DNA from: Pelagophyceae sp. CCMP2097
Lineage: Eukaryota > Sar > Pelagophyceae
NCBI GenBank assembly: GCA_026770575.1
Contig: MU657197.1
Span: forward strand, 232,055-260,696
DNA length: 28,642 nt
Reading direction: 5' to 3'
Numbering within the stretch: the stretch's first letter is position 1; every line of letters begins with the position of its first letter. The position numbers and the translations under genes are program-made. Under the pieces are notes generated by a model. That model ran no database searches, had not been told where the DNA came from, and worked only from the letters and a program-made list of their open reading frames with translations. Positions 19,443-27,661 of this stretch are shown in pieces.

Positions 19443-19672
19443 GAAGCGGCAGGGAGGTGGAACGAAGACGAAGACAACGGAAAACCACCTCAAACCAGCT
19501 TTTGGCGACGCTGAAATCGAGATTGCGCGCGGTATACGCGGAAAAGGGAGAGTTCCACCTCCAGCCCGATACCTTGGGTCGAGCCGGACATGTCCAGCCA
19601 CTCAAAGTCTTCTCAAACGTGCTGGGGAGGTTCGGAAATGAGCGGCATTTTCATGTTGAACCCCCCTTGTAA
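19443..19672 (+). CDS. Coding-like exon, unrecognised (doubtful)
   Basis: A frame open from behind the stop at 19442 to TAA at 19672 gives a balanced, globular-looking sequence including LKSRLRAVYAEKGEFHLQPD and PLKVFSNVLGRFG. GCGGCAG at its start could be an acceptor. No family is recognised, no ATG begins it, and no partner exon was found. Confidence 0.22.
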
Positions 19673-20369
19673 TGGACCTCTGCTTAGGTGCATAATGACC
19701 GTGCAAGCTCTAGCTAATTTATTGGGGCGAAGTTACGCGCGGCGGGATAACAAGCAGCAATCAACAAATCAAAATAGGCCGAAAAAGAGGCTCTTTCCGC
19801 AATAAGAGGAGCCTTTGGGTAATTAACACGGACCCAGAGCGGGGTGGGGCCCCCTCGATTTTTTTTAAAGCCAATGGGCCGGCGGTCGCGCACGGCGCCG
19901 GCGGCGCGCTTTCAAACTCCCTGATTGGCCGATTCAAATAGGGGTGGATTCAAATAGGAGGGGGGACTTCCTAGTCGCACCGTGGGCTTCGAGGCTCCGC
20001 GCGACCCAGCCGCGGCGATGACATCGCTGACTAGAGCATGATTCCTCACAAGAGTATGGTTGTTGATTTTTTTTGAAAAAGTGAGATGGCAGCACTTATC
20101 TTCAATTCTGAGTCCATGTCGCGTCGATGCAGCCTCGAACTCGCCGTCAAACCACCACGCCACCCTCCACTTAAATCCACGCCCTTCTACGCCACGCCCT
20201 CTCTTGCCTTTTCTTAAGGGCCTTACGTTTTTTTGCCGTTTTATGCTCTTAAAGGACACTCAGTCCAGGAGAAGGAAGTTCCTGCCCCAATTAGAATCGG
20301 TTTTCGCGGAAGTGCCCCAATTATAATTTATCTTTTTCTGAACATATCCTACATTTTTAAGCTCCGTGA
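19673..20369. other. About 700 bases with no supported gene
   Basis: GATTCAAATAGGGGTGGATT followed by CAAATAGGAGG (19932-19962) is a short internal repeat. The words GATTGGCCG, GGCCAG and GACTTCCTA recur near 20830-20890, ahead of R2 copy 2. No gene was recognised. Confidence 0.35.
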
Positions 20370-20530
20370 TAAGACAGGTTCACTTTCTGTGAACTAGTTC
20401 AGAACTCGTTCTGAAAACGCAAATGCGCAGTTCTGAACAGTTTGAACTTTTTCAAAAAGTCGATTTCTGAACTCAAAGTTCAGTATTTGCTGTTCTGAAC
20501 AAATTCAGGCAGTCTGAACTGAGATTACCC
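20370..20530. repeat. GTTCAGAAC-rich foldback sequence
   Basis: Repeated, self-complementary words (AGTTCAGAACTCGTTCTGAA, CAGTTCTGAACAG, CTGAACTCAAAGTTCAG) as in 1134-1408, with partial arm symmetry around GAACTTTTTCAAAAAGTC. Further copies of the word lie at 20748-20770. Probably the same foldback family. Confidence 0.55.
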
Positions 20531-20557
20531 GCAAATTTCTCTATTGTGGTTCGATGT

Positions 20558-20720
20558 GCCGCCGGCGGGGTTTGAAGCCCCTCGCCTAAACTTCGGGGGC
20601 CGCACACGCACAGTGCAAATTAAACAAACCGGCATAAACTCGCCAGAATGCTGCCGCTTCCGGGGATCGAACCGGGGATCGACCACGCTCGCCTTGACTT
20701 TCGACTTAGTTCCGATCTTC
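20558..20720 (-). repeat. tRNA-end-like repeat related to 2296-2360
   Basis: ATGCTGCCGC(T/C)TCCGGGGA at 20648 and TCTTCAGCGA(G/C)GCCCT farther on occur in the same order at 2296-2360. On the minus strand CCGGTTCGATCCCCGGAAGC followed by GGCA looks like a T arm plus acceptor end. A second B-box-like word lies at 20566. No full cloverleaf can be drawn. Confidence 0.45.
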
Positions 20721-20888
20721 AGCGAGGCCCTCCTCGCCTTGACTCTGAGTTCAGAACTAGTTCAGAAAAAACTGTCTATTGATTCATAATTTCTTTTTCT
20801 AAACATATTACTGGTATTATATTTCAAGCCAGCTGATTGGCCGGAGTAGATTCTAATTGGGGCCAGATTCTCATTGGGGCAGGAACTT

Positions 20889-21672
20889 CCTACGAGGGGT
20901 ATCGTCGATGAAGCCGGCCTCATGTGACGCAAAGTTTTGCCTCCCAGAGCCCGCCCGCGGGCGCGTGGGCGTGGTCGTTATGGGCTCACCCGGGGTGTCC
21001 TTGGAATACCAGCCTCGAGGAGGGCGCCTTGCAAGGGCGTGAACAAGCGCTTCCTCCGATATTTTGGACTCGATAAAATCTTTACTTGCCTCCTTACCTT
21101 GATTTTGACTTGATTTTGCCTCCTTATCGTGATACTTTACGACCGTGTGTCAATTGCAAGACCGCAGGGATCGAAATTCTCGCTATGTGAAGGGGCGGGT
21201 CCATGCGCACTGGTGTCGTATATGACCGGTCCAGTGCGAGTGCCGCGAGTGCCGCTTCAGACGAGCCAAAATTTGGATTTCCAGTTTGGGCGTTTTTCAC
21301 TGAAGATTTTACTGGACAGGGCACTTCTGGACTCGGCGCGGCGTCCTCTCCCACCCTCGACAGGAGCCCCCGAGGAACGCTGCAATTGACAGAAAGTTCT
21401 TGTGGTCTCTTTAACGAAACAAGCCGCCAAGCGAGGGTGGTCCTAAAAAAGAAACATGACGCGATTGCCGGATCGGGATGATTTTGGGGGCGCTGCGACC
21501 GGACGGGGCCAACTGGAGGTTCCACCTAAGGGGTTTGCGATCCGACCGCGCGCGCCCGCGCCGCGAGCGAAAAAGTGGTCCGAGAAATCCGAAAACTTCC
21601 CAAAAGTGCAAACTGAACCCCTCTTCTTTGACGGCTTGTTTTGTCAAAGAGTATAGGCGACCCCCCTTGTAT
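20889..21672 (+). repeat. R2 dispersed repeat, copy 2
   Basis: An uninterrupted copy of the repeat at 5021-6150. It includes the 3' part ending AACCCCTCTTCTTTGACG and the GCGACC..CCTTGTATGC end, related to GCGATACCCCTTGTATGC at 5571. Comparison of the two copies shows many substitutions and frame-breaking indels, which argues against coding. Confidence 0.75.
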
Positions 21673-21990
21673 GCAGGGAATTAACTTAACCAATGGCATC
21701 ATGATTTTGGAGGGGTCGCTCCAAAACCAGTCAGTCAGTATGGTCCCTGGTGGGGCGGTCGGCCCCAACGGTGCGTTACGGGCGCTGGTTAGCGCGCACG
21801 AGGACCCGGGGACACTCTTGTCCGACAGGCGGTGCTCCGGCGCCATGATGACGCGACTCGCGACGACGACATGCAAGGAATTTTCCTCTAGAATGCATTT
21901 TACCTACCATTTGTTGTGAATTACCCTCCAGACTGTGAAACATGCAGGGGGGAATTCTTTGGACCGGATCGCGGTTAAGGCAGTTTGGGG
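21673..21990. other. Gene-free stretch
   Basis: Several frames are open for 60-100 codons but none shows a domain. No repeat was recognised. Confidence 0.3.
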
Positions 21991-21994
21991 GCGA

Positions 21995-22085
21995 GAAAAC
22001 CACTTGATCCAAGAGGCAGCCGAGACTGAACAAGGAGCGGCGGATGACATAAGACACACGCTTCACTGACGTATGCCCTGGCAAA
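21995..22085 (-). repeat. Family B repeat, 3' fragment
   Basis: Minus-strand match to the end of family B: CCCTTTTGCCAGGGCATACG, then AGCCGCTCCTTG and CCTCTTGGATCAAGTGGTTT. The tRNA-like 5' half is missing. Confidence 0.65.
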
Positions 22086-22838
22086 AGGGGTTGGTGTCTA
22101 CATCTTCAATAATTAAGTTGGCTCTTCGGGGTTCAAGCCGTAAGTGCTGGAAGCGAAGTCACGATTGACCCTTTTTCCATCTGCCGAATTCCGGGGGTGG
22201 TGGCCTACCGCGGGCAGTAGCGCGGCCTAGGATTCGTCAAGGCCAGAAAACTAATACCTCGCTCCGGCAACGTCCTTTCCTGTCGTTTGTGGGCTCTTTG
22301 TAATCGCATCGGCGGAAATCGTTTTCTGCCAAAATCATGATACCATCGGTGTTTGAAAATCCCCTGCGTACTCCCGGTCCAGACTGGGGATTTGGGAGTC
22401 AAATCGCGTTTTTTTCGGCTCTCAAATCGGCCTCGTCGCAAACCAGTCAGCGAGCTGGTTGGCCCGGTCGGGAGTGGTGTCCCCCTGCATGCTCCTGACT
22501 CCGACAGTAAAACAAATCCCCCGTGCCCCGCCGATCTGCGAATCCGAAAAGTTACTGGAAACCGGAAAACCCACGAAAACACGAAATCCGGCTCCTTTCC
22601 CCTGCCGCTGATGCCGCTCTGTTGGGCGGAGGGCAGCGACTCGCCGCCCAGAGTGTGGTACCGTCCTGCTTGGCCGAGGGCAATTCCCCTCCGCCCGGAG
22701 TGAACAGGATGCACAGACTTGGGATCGTACACCCGGGTGAGTACCGAGGTTTCCACTGAAATTAGATCGCCTCGTCTCCTCTCGGCTGCCTTGCGCAGCC
22801 CCCTGGCGCGAGCGGGCTGCTCCAGAGTGCCGCGCGCC
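22086..22838. other. Downstream of the AP endonuclease gene, no supported gene
   Basis: The long minus-strand frame over 22205-22981 is out of frame with the AP endonuclease exons and has no domain. No clear polyadenylation signal or repeat was identified. Confidence 0.35.
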
Positions 22839-25800
22839 TTATGGCAGCAAGATGTGCGCGCCGACGGCCGCGTGATCCGCGACTGGGGCCGCTTCGTCGA
22901 GGACAAAGGCGTCGTGCACGGAGACGCCTGCGAGTCTAAGATTTTCGAAGACTCAGTTACAAGGCACCGTCTCATGTACAATGGCAGGCATTGCCGGGGC
23001 CTTTCATACCTCGGTCGTCGACCATACTTTTCGAGGTCAGAACATAGTCCAGCCGGAGGCCCTTGTTCGCCGGCTTATTCGCGACGACGCGCTGGGAGAA
23101 GTACGAAAAAACACCGGTGGCGTTTGGGTGAAAGTGTCGAAATGTGTCCACGAGCCCGGCCCCCGAGAGAAGGAGCCCAAACGACTCTCGCTCCTCCACC
23201 GTCAGCCCGGCCTGCTTCCGAAGCGCAGAGTTGCCAGAGTACTGGTCCGCCACGGCCGTGTCGGCGCACAATGCCGCAAAGTCTGGCCGTGTGTAAAAAT
23301 TGTGCACGTCCCGGGCTCCGTGGCACACGTTCAGATCGCCAATGACCACCACCGGCTTGCCCCGTTTCGCTTCGAGCACTTTGATGTACTCGGCCATCCA
23401 GGCGTCCCAGCTTGAAGTGCGGTAGTCTAGGCGCTTCAAGTCCTGTCCCGAGTTTGGGACGTAAGTCGCCACCTACGGCTTTTCTGTCTGGGTTTGGCAT
23501 CGTGCAGAGCAGTGGCCGTCTTCGGGTCGGGGTGCTCCATGTGTGCCAAAGCCAAAGGGTCTGTCGAGGCAAACCCGTCTTCGAAAGGTCGGGTTCGGCC
23601 GCGGGCATACAGGTACCCGTCCAAAACGCTCTAACCCGACCCGCGCGTCGAAGGGCAAACCCGAACCCGCCCCTGCTTCCGCCAAAGGACGCCCTCTCGG
23701 ACGCCCCTCAAGACGACCCTCGAGAGCCCCCCTCGAAACGGTCCCGAGGCCAAGATGGCTGCGACGAGGTTCCCGTGGCAACGTGTGCTTCCCGTGACTA
23801 TGTCCGAAACAAGCCTCCTGGAACGAGGTCCCCGTCGCAACGTCCCCGCGACGAGGTCCTTGCGACGAGCTCCGCGACGAGGCCCTTGAGACAGGGTATG
23901 GCCAGGTCCCTTTGGCGAGGTCCTTTTGGCGACATCCCTTTGACGAGTCCCACGACGACGTCCCCGCGACAAGGTCCCTCTGACAACGTCCCCGCGAAAG
24001 ATGCCCGGCGACCAGGTCCCCGCGGCAAGGTCCCCGCGGCGAGGTCCCGTGAAAAAAGTTCTGGCGGCAAGGGCCACGTGAGACGAACTATGCGGCAAGA
24101 ACCCTGTGGCAAGGTGCCTGCGACAAGGTGCCTATGGCAAGGTCCCTTGGTAAGGTTTCTGTGAGACGGACCCCGTCATACTTCTTCGCACAAACCGTCT
24201 GCCGCCCGTTTGCCGCTCCTACTTGCATCTACTTGCATCAAAAACCCCTTCTCGAGCCAACTTCCCCGCATCCGACGCGGCGAAGGCGCGAGCGACAGCG
24301 CCGGCAGCTCGAGCCTAAAGGGCAAGGGTTCGTCGGCGGGGCTGCATAGGGCCCCGGAGGGGCCGAGGGCCTTACACTATCGAAGCACTTCCCAATGGCC
24401 CGGGCAGGTCATGTCGCCGAAAGTAATCACCGAAAATGACGTCGAAATCGAATTCTAAGACGGTCCGGATTCCGGAACTGTCGCGCGACGGTTAAAAAAT
24501 TCGAACCGTGCCGGAATTCGATTTCGACGTCATTTTTTCGGCCATTACTTTCGGCGAACACTTCCCTCGTGCCAGTGGGAGGTACAGACCAACACATCCC
24601 TGGGGTTCACCCCGACGGGGGCCCTGTTCAAAGCAACGTTTACAGAGGGTCCGTCGAGAGACCGTCCAAAGAAATGCCCAAGGGACTGTCCAAGGGACTG
24701 TCCAAGGGACCGTCCGAGCAAGGAACTGTCCAAGGGACCGCCCAAGCGACCGTCCGAGGGCCCGCCCAGAGGGACCGCCCAGAGGAGCCGCAGTCGAGGA
24801 GACGGCAGCCGAGCGACCGCCCAAGGGACCGTCCGAGGGACCTTACACGGGACTGCAGCAAAGGGGCCGTCGAGGGGCCGTCCAAGGGATCGGTCCAAGG
24901 GACCGTCCAAAGGACCTTCGAAAGGACCGTCAAAGGGACCGTCCACGGAACCGTCGCAGAGGGGCCGCCAAAGGGACCGTCCAAGGAACAGTCCAAAGGA
25001 CCGCCTAAAGGGATCGTCCGAGGGACCGTTCGAGGGACCATCCAAACGACCGCCCGAGGGACCGTCGCAGAGGACCGACACGTCGAGGGCCCGCAGGGCC
25101 CGTCCTTTGGGTCCGCCCCGCGGAAGGCCCCGCGGGAAGTCTCGCAGAGGGGCCGCAGTCGAGCGGCCGTCCAAACGACCGTCCCATGGATCGTCCACGG
25201 GAACGTCGCAGAGGGACCGTCGAGGGACCGTCCAAAGGACCCTCCAAAGGAACTGTCCAAAGGAACTGTCCAAAGGACCGCCCAAGGGATCGTTCGAGGG
25301 ACCGTCCGAGGGGCCCTCCAATGGAACTGTCAAAAGGAAGTGTCAAAAGGACCGCCCAAGGGATCGTCCGAGGGACCGTCCGAGCGACCGTCCGAGGGAC
25401 CGTCCAAGCGACCGTCCGAGCGACCGTCCGAGCGACCGTCCGAGGGGCGTCGCAGAGGGGCTGCAGTTGTCAGAGACTGTCGAAAGGACCGTCCAGGGGA
25501 CCGTCTTCGAAACCGCAGAGCAGCCGTCGCAGAGGGCCCGCCACCAGGACCTTTGGAAAGAGAAGTGCCAACGGAATTGTCCAAGAGACGCGAAACTCAC
25601 GAGGTTTCATCCCAAGGCGCCGTTTCGAGCGGCCGTCTCAAAGGGCCTTCTCATCAGGGCCGTCTTGAGGGGGAGACGGCGCCGTCTCGGCGCCTCGGAG
25701 ATACGACGTGCAACAACGTTCGGGAGGTCGGTCGAAACGTACGTGATCAAACGGCCTTCGTGGCTGACGATGTCGCACTTCTCCGCTTCCGGGCCCGCGC

Positions 25801-26653
25801 CGGCCATTCCGAAGACTGCCGGTGCTTCAAAGGCGCCGCCGGGCGCGTCGGCGCGGATGAGCATGGCGACGCCCGAGTAGCCTAGTCGTTTCCCACGTGG
25901 GTCAACAAAGCCGAGATGGTCTTCCTTTGCACGACACAGAATTTGATCGACGTCTCGAATCAAGTCGAAGAGGCCATCGAATGGCAAGAAGCGGCGGTAT
26001 TCGTTCCGTCGCCAAAAAAACGCCATGGCCGCACCTTTGCGGCCGGGTGGCCCGGAGCACGTCCAGATGGCCTTTGTGTACTCCGGTAAGAGCTCCAGCA
26101 AGTCGCGTTCAGCGTTCGGGACGTCTTCTTGTTTCAATTTATGTTCATTCAGACACAAAACGTGCGGCATCTCCGCTTCAACAATCGCCAGCAGCGCCGC
26201 TCGCTTGGCGTGCGAGTTGTTCTTATCTAAAAGGCTGCGCAGGCCCGCCACATTGATGCTGAGGAGTTTCAAAAGAGTGCCCTCGGCTGGTGGAGCCGCG
26301 CGCGGCGTCGGCGACCGTGAAATGGCCGCCTTTGCGGCGGGCGCGGCCTTTGGCTTGGGCACCGCCTTGGCCTTGGCCTTGGCCTTGGGCGCCGCCTCGA
26401 CGGCCTTTTCCTCGGGCGCCTCGAGTGCCGCCTCGGGCGCCGCCGCCTCGGCCTTTGCGGCCTTGGCCTTTGGCGCGGCCTTGGCCTTTGGGGCCTTGAC
26501 GGCCTCCGTCTCCTCGGCCTCCGCCTCCGTCTTCTCCACGGGCGCCGCGCGCGTTGCCTTGGCCTTCTTCACGACCGCGTCGCCCGTTTCCGCGGCGGCT
26601 TTGGCCGCGCGGGGCCGCTTGGGCTTGACGGCGTCCGTGTCGAGGGAGCTCAT
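22839..26653 (-). CDS. AP endonuclease, APE1/exonuclease III family (four exons)
   Basis: Exons in transcript order are 26653-26035, 25881-25739 (end 25739 or 25743), 23472-23010 and 22927-22839, giving about 437 residues. The enzyme incises DNA at abasic sites in base-excision repair. Residues 1-125 are Lys/Ala/Pro/Glu-rich, like a nuclear basic tail. Catalytic positions of the family are all present: N134 (SINVAGLRS), E170 (CLNEHK), Y258 (YVPNSG), D300 and N302 (GDLNVCH), D396 (RLDYVL), and D426-H427 (VADH) in the last exon. Intron 1 (25882-26034) is proven by restoring RKGYSG; intron 3 (22928-23009) by restoring the C-terminal DH. Between EGRLIT and ATYVPNSG about ten residues usual in the family are missing, so a microexon probably lies in the 2.3-kb intron 2. 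ATG 26653 is the first in-frame ATG; the frame continues upstream without one. Confidence 0.92.
22928..23009 (-). other. Intron 3 of the AP endonuclease gene (82 bases)
   Basis: Donor CCGAG|GTATGA and acceptor ACTCGCAG|GC. Joining gives MVDDRGVSVHDAFVL and brings in the exon with the catalytic Asp-His. A nearer AG (CTTAG, 8 bases upstream) gives the wrong frame. Confidence 0.88.
23526..23690 (+). repeat. CAAACCCG module inside the AP endonuclease intron
   Basis: GTGTGCCAAAGCCAAAGGGT, AAAGGTCGGGTTCGGCC and CGAAGGGCAAACCCG in module order. It is antisense to the host gene and followed by a short CTCGAAACGG stretch. Confidence 0.65.
23745..24170 (+). repeat. Degenerate GACGAGGTCCCCGCG array
   Basis: More than 20 imperfect units of the type GCGACGAGGTCC and GGCAAGGTCCCC. 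On the transcribed strand it reads GGGGACCTCGTCGC, close to the GGGACCCTCGTCAC units in intron 2 of the phosphoesterase-RuvC gene. Confidence 0.75.
24345..24556 (+). repeat. Family D repeat, copy 2, with foldback
   Basis: Family D sequence from GCATAGGGCCCCGGAGG to GACGTCGAAATCGAATTC (arm 24415-24455) is followed by its own inverted partner (24514-24556), giving a hairpin with a ~58-base loop. It sits in AP endonuclease intron 2. Confidence 0.75.
24650..25560 (+). repeat. 12-bp-period GACCGTCCAAGG array
   Basis: About 900 bases of imperfect 12-base units (GGGACCGTCCAA, GCGACCGTCCGA, GGAACTGTCCAA), most regular at 25360-25440. A unit of four codons without stops keeps frames open on both strands, producing spurious proteins of up to 438 residues with motifs like PSKGPSKG or RPRDRPRD. 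On the transcribed strand of the host gene the unit reads CTTGGACGGTCC. Confidence 0.9.
25605..25700 (-). repeat. Short GAGACGGCC array next to the intron 2 donor
   Basis: On the transcribed strand it reads CCCTTTGAGACGGCCGCTCG then AAACGGCGCC, the same unit as at 8959-9221 and 14860-15160. Confidence 0.65.
25882..26034 (-). other. Intron 1 of the AP endonuclease gene (153 bases)
   Basis: Donor AAAG|GTGCGG and acceptor GACTAG|GC. Splicing turns RKG plus a 51-residue insert into the family motif RKGYSGVA. Length is 51 codons with no stop, so an unspliced reading stays open. Confidence 0.88.
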
Positions 26654-26790
26654 GGTACTGGCGAGTGACCTCGGGCGAAAAGATGCCACCGGCAATCCCC
26701 GCGCCACTCCAAACGCCAAAGACCGCGAGAGGCCGAGCAACGCGAGGCCGCGGAGCAGCGCAATCGTACGGGCTGGACAGACGCGACACT
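26654..26790 (-). promoter_or_regulatory. 5' leader of the AP endonuclease gene, possible hidden presequence
   Basis: The coding frame stays open for about 48 codons upstream of ATG 26653 and would encode RGLALLGLSRSLAFGVARG and ASFRPRSLAST, Arg/Leu/Ser/Ala-rich like a mitochondrial or plastid presequence, but contains no ATG before the upstream stop. GTCTGTCCAG at 26774 could be an acceptor, so an unseen 5' exon may supply the start of a longer, organelle-targeted form. No TATA box was seen. Confidence 0.35.
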
Positions 26791-26898
26791 CACAGTGGCA
26801 GTGCTAGCACTGTGCGATCGACGAATCGACACAGACACTGTCGAATTTGCACAACAGAAATCGCCGAAGATAACTTTATTTAGCGCGTGCGCTCTTGC

Positions 26899-27086
26899 CA
26901 ACCCCTCCAGTCGTATTAGTTGGCGCCTCGGAGACCAGCGCGCGAAGAAGCAACGTCTCAAACCGCGAAATTTTAGTAGCCTACTTTGGAGGCAAGGAAT
27001 TGCCGGCCAATTTGGACATAACGTTCGGGCACAGTGCCCCTAACGTCTGTCTCAATTGGCCGGGAACTCATTGGCGCCTTCATTGA
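26899..27086 (+). CDS. Coding-like fragment, unrecognised (doubtful)
   Basis: A plus-strand frame to TGA at 27086 reads, in part, VVLVGASETSARRSNVSNRE and ILVAYFGGKELPANLDITFG, which resembles protein rather than repeat sequence. CCCCTCCAG at 26912 could be an acceptor inside it. No family is recognised and no other exon was found; it is divergent to the AP endonuclease gene. Confidence 0.2.
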
Positions 27087-27440
27087 CTTTTGATTTGGGC
27101 CCTAAGGTTTAGACTTGATTAACTACTAATTAAGAAGCTTTCGCAGAGTCTCGCCAAAATAAAACAGTTGACGAAAAAGCCAAACAAGCGCGCCCAGGGC
27201 GTCTCGCGGGAGTGGCCGGCGCAGCGCCAGCCGCCTTCACGAGCCAAAAATAGTTAATAGATTTCCGGTGATAATCTAATTCGACAGTGTTCGTTTTTTC
27301 CCTTTGAGGGGGGGGGCATGATGGAGGGTTCTGGAGGACTTTATGACCCCCCCCGTTAACGTCGGTGTTGAAGATTGTGTACAAACATCACATGGGTCAT
27401 CCAGGATCGGGCCCATCTTCAGTGGGCGGCTCCAGGCCGC
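27087..27440. other. Gene-free stretch
   Basis: No gene or clear repeat was recognised. A G-run (27308-27316) and C-run (27346-27353) flank a short segment near 27330. Confidence 0.3.
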
Positions 27441-27464
27441 CCGTCCGATGGGCCCTCCAGTTCA

Positions 27465-27661
27465 AATGTCTTGCATGAGGTCGCGAGTTCGAGCCCGCTC
27501 GTTCACGTTTCTACTCCGCTTGGCATGCGAATTTGGCTGCTCGTGCTGTACACGCGTCGTACACGTGAATATTCTCCCCCCCGTTCACGTTTCTACTCCG
27601 CTTGGCATGCGAATTTGGCTGCTCGTGCTGTACACGCGTCGTACACGTGAATATTCTTCCC
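27465..27661 (+). repeat. B-box repeat followed by an 82-bp tandem duplication
   Basis: CTTGCATGAGGTCGCGAGTT then CGAGCCCGC matches 10287-10318. The following unit, from GTTCACGTTTCTACTCCGCT to GAATATTCTCCCCCC, occurs twice (27501-27582 and 27583-27661), the second merging into R1 copy 2. Confidence 0.85.

Larger units (their letters stand above)
23473..25742 (-). other. Intron 2 of the AP endonuclease gene (about 2.27 kb)
   Basis: Donor ATCAC|GTACGT (or four bases later) and acceptor CCGTAG|GTG. The acceptor is forced by an in-frame TAG immediately upstream of the exon. The intron consists almost wholly of the repeat blocks listed separately: a CAAACCCG module, a GACGAGGTCCCC array, family D and the 12-bp GACCGTCCAAGG array. 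Confidence 0.8.

Noticed and set aside
22205..22981. 258-codon minus-strand gene
   Set aside because: It overlaps the last AP endonuclease exon in another frame and shows no domain.
24650..25560. CRISPR-like array
   Set aside because: Units are adjacent imperfect 12-mers without unique spacers, in a eukaryotic intron.
24569..25885. 438-codon open frame on the plus strand and long frames opposite it
   Set aside because: They come from the stop-free 12-bp array and from sequence antisense to AP endonuclease exons; several frames on both strands are open over the same bases.
25607..26740. 377-codon frame taken as the AP endonuclease gene
   Set aside because: It lacks the catalytic C-terminal half, includes a 51-codon intron that splits RKGYSG, and begins at TTG rather than ATG.
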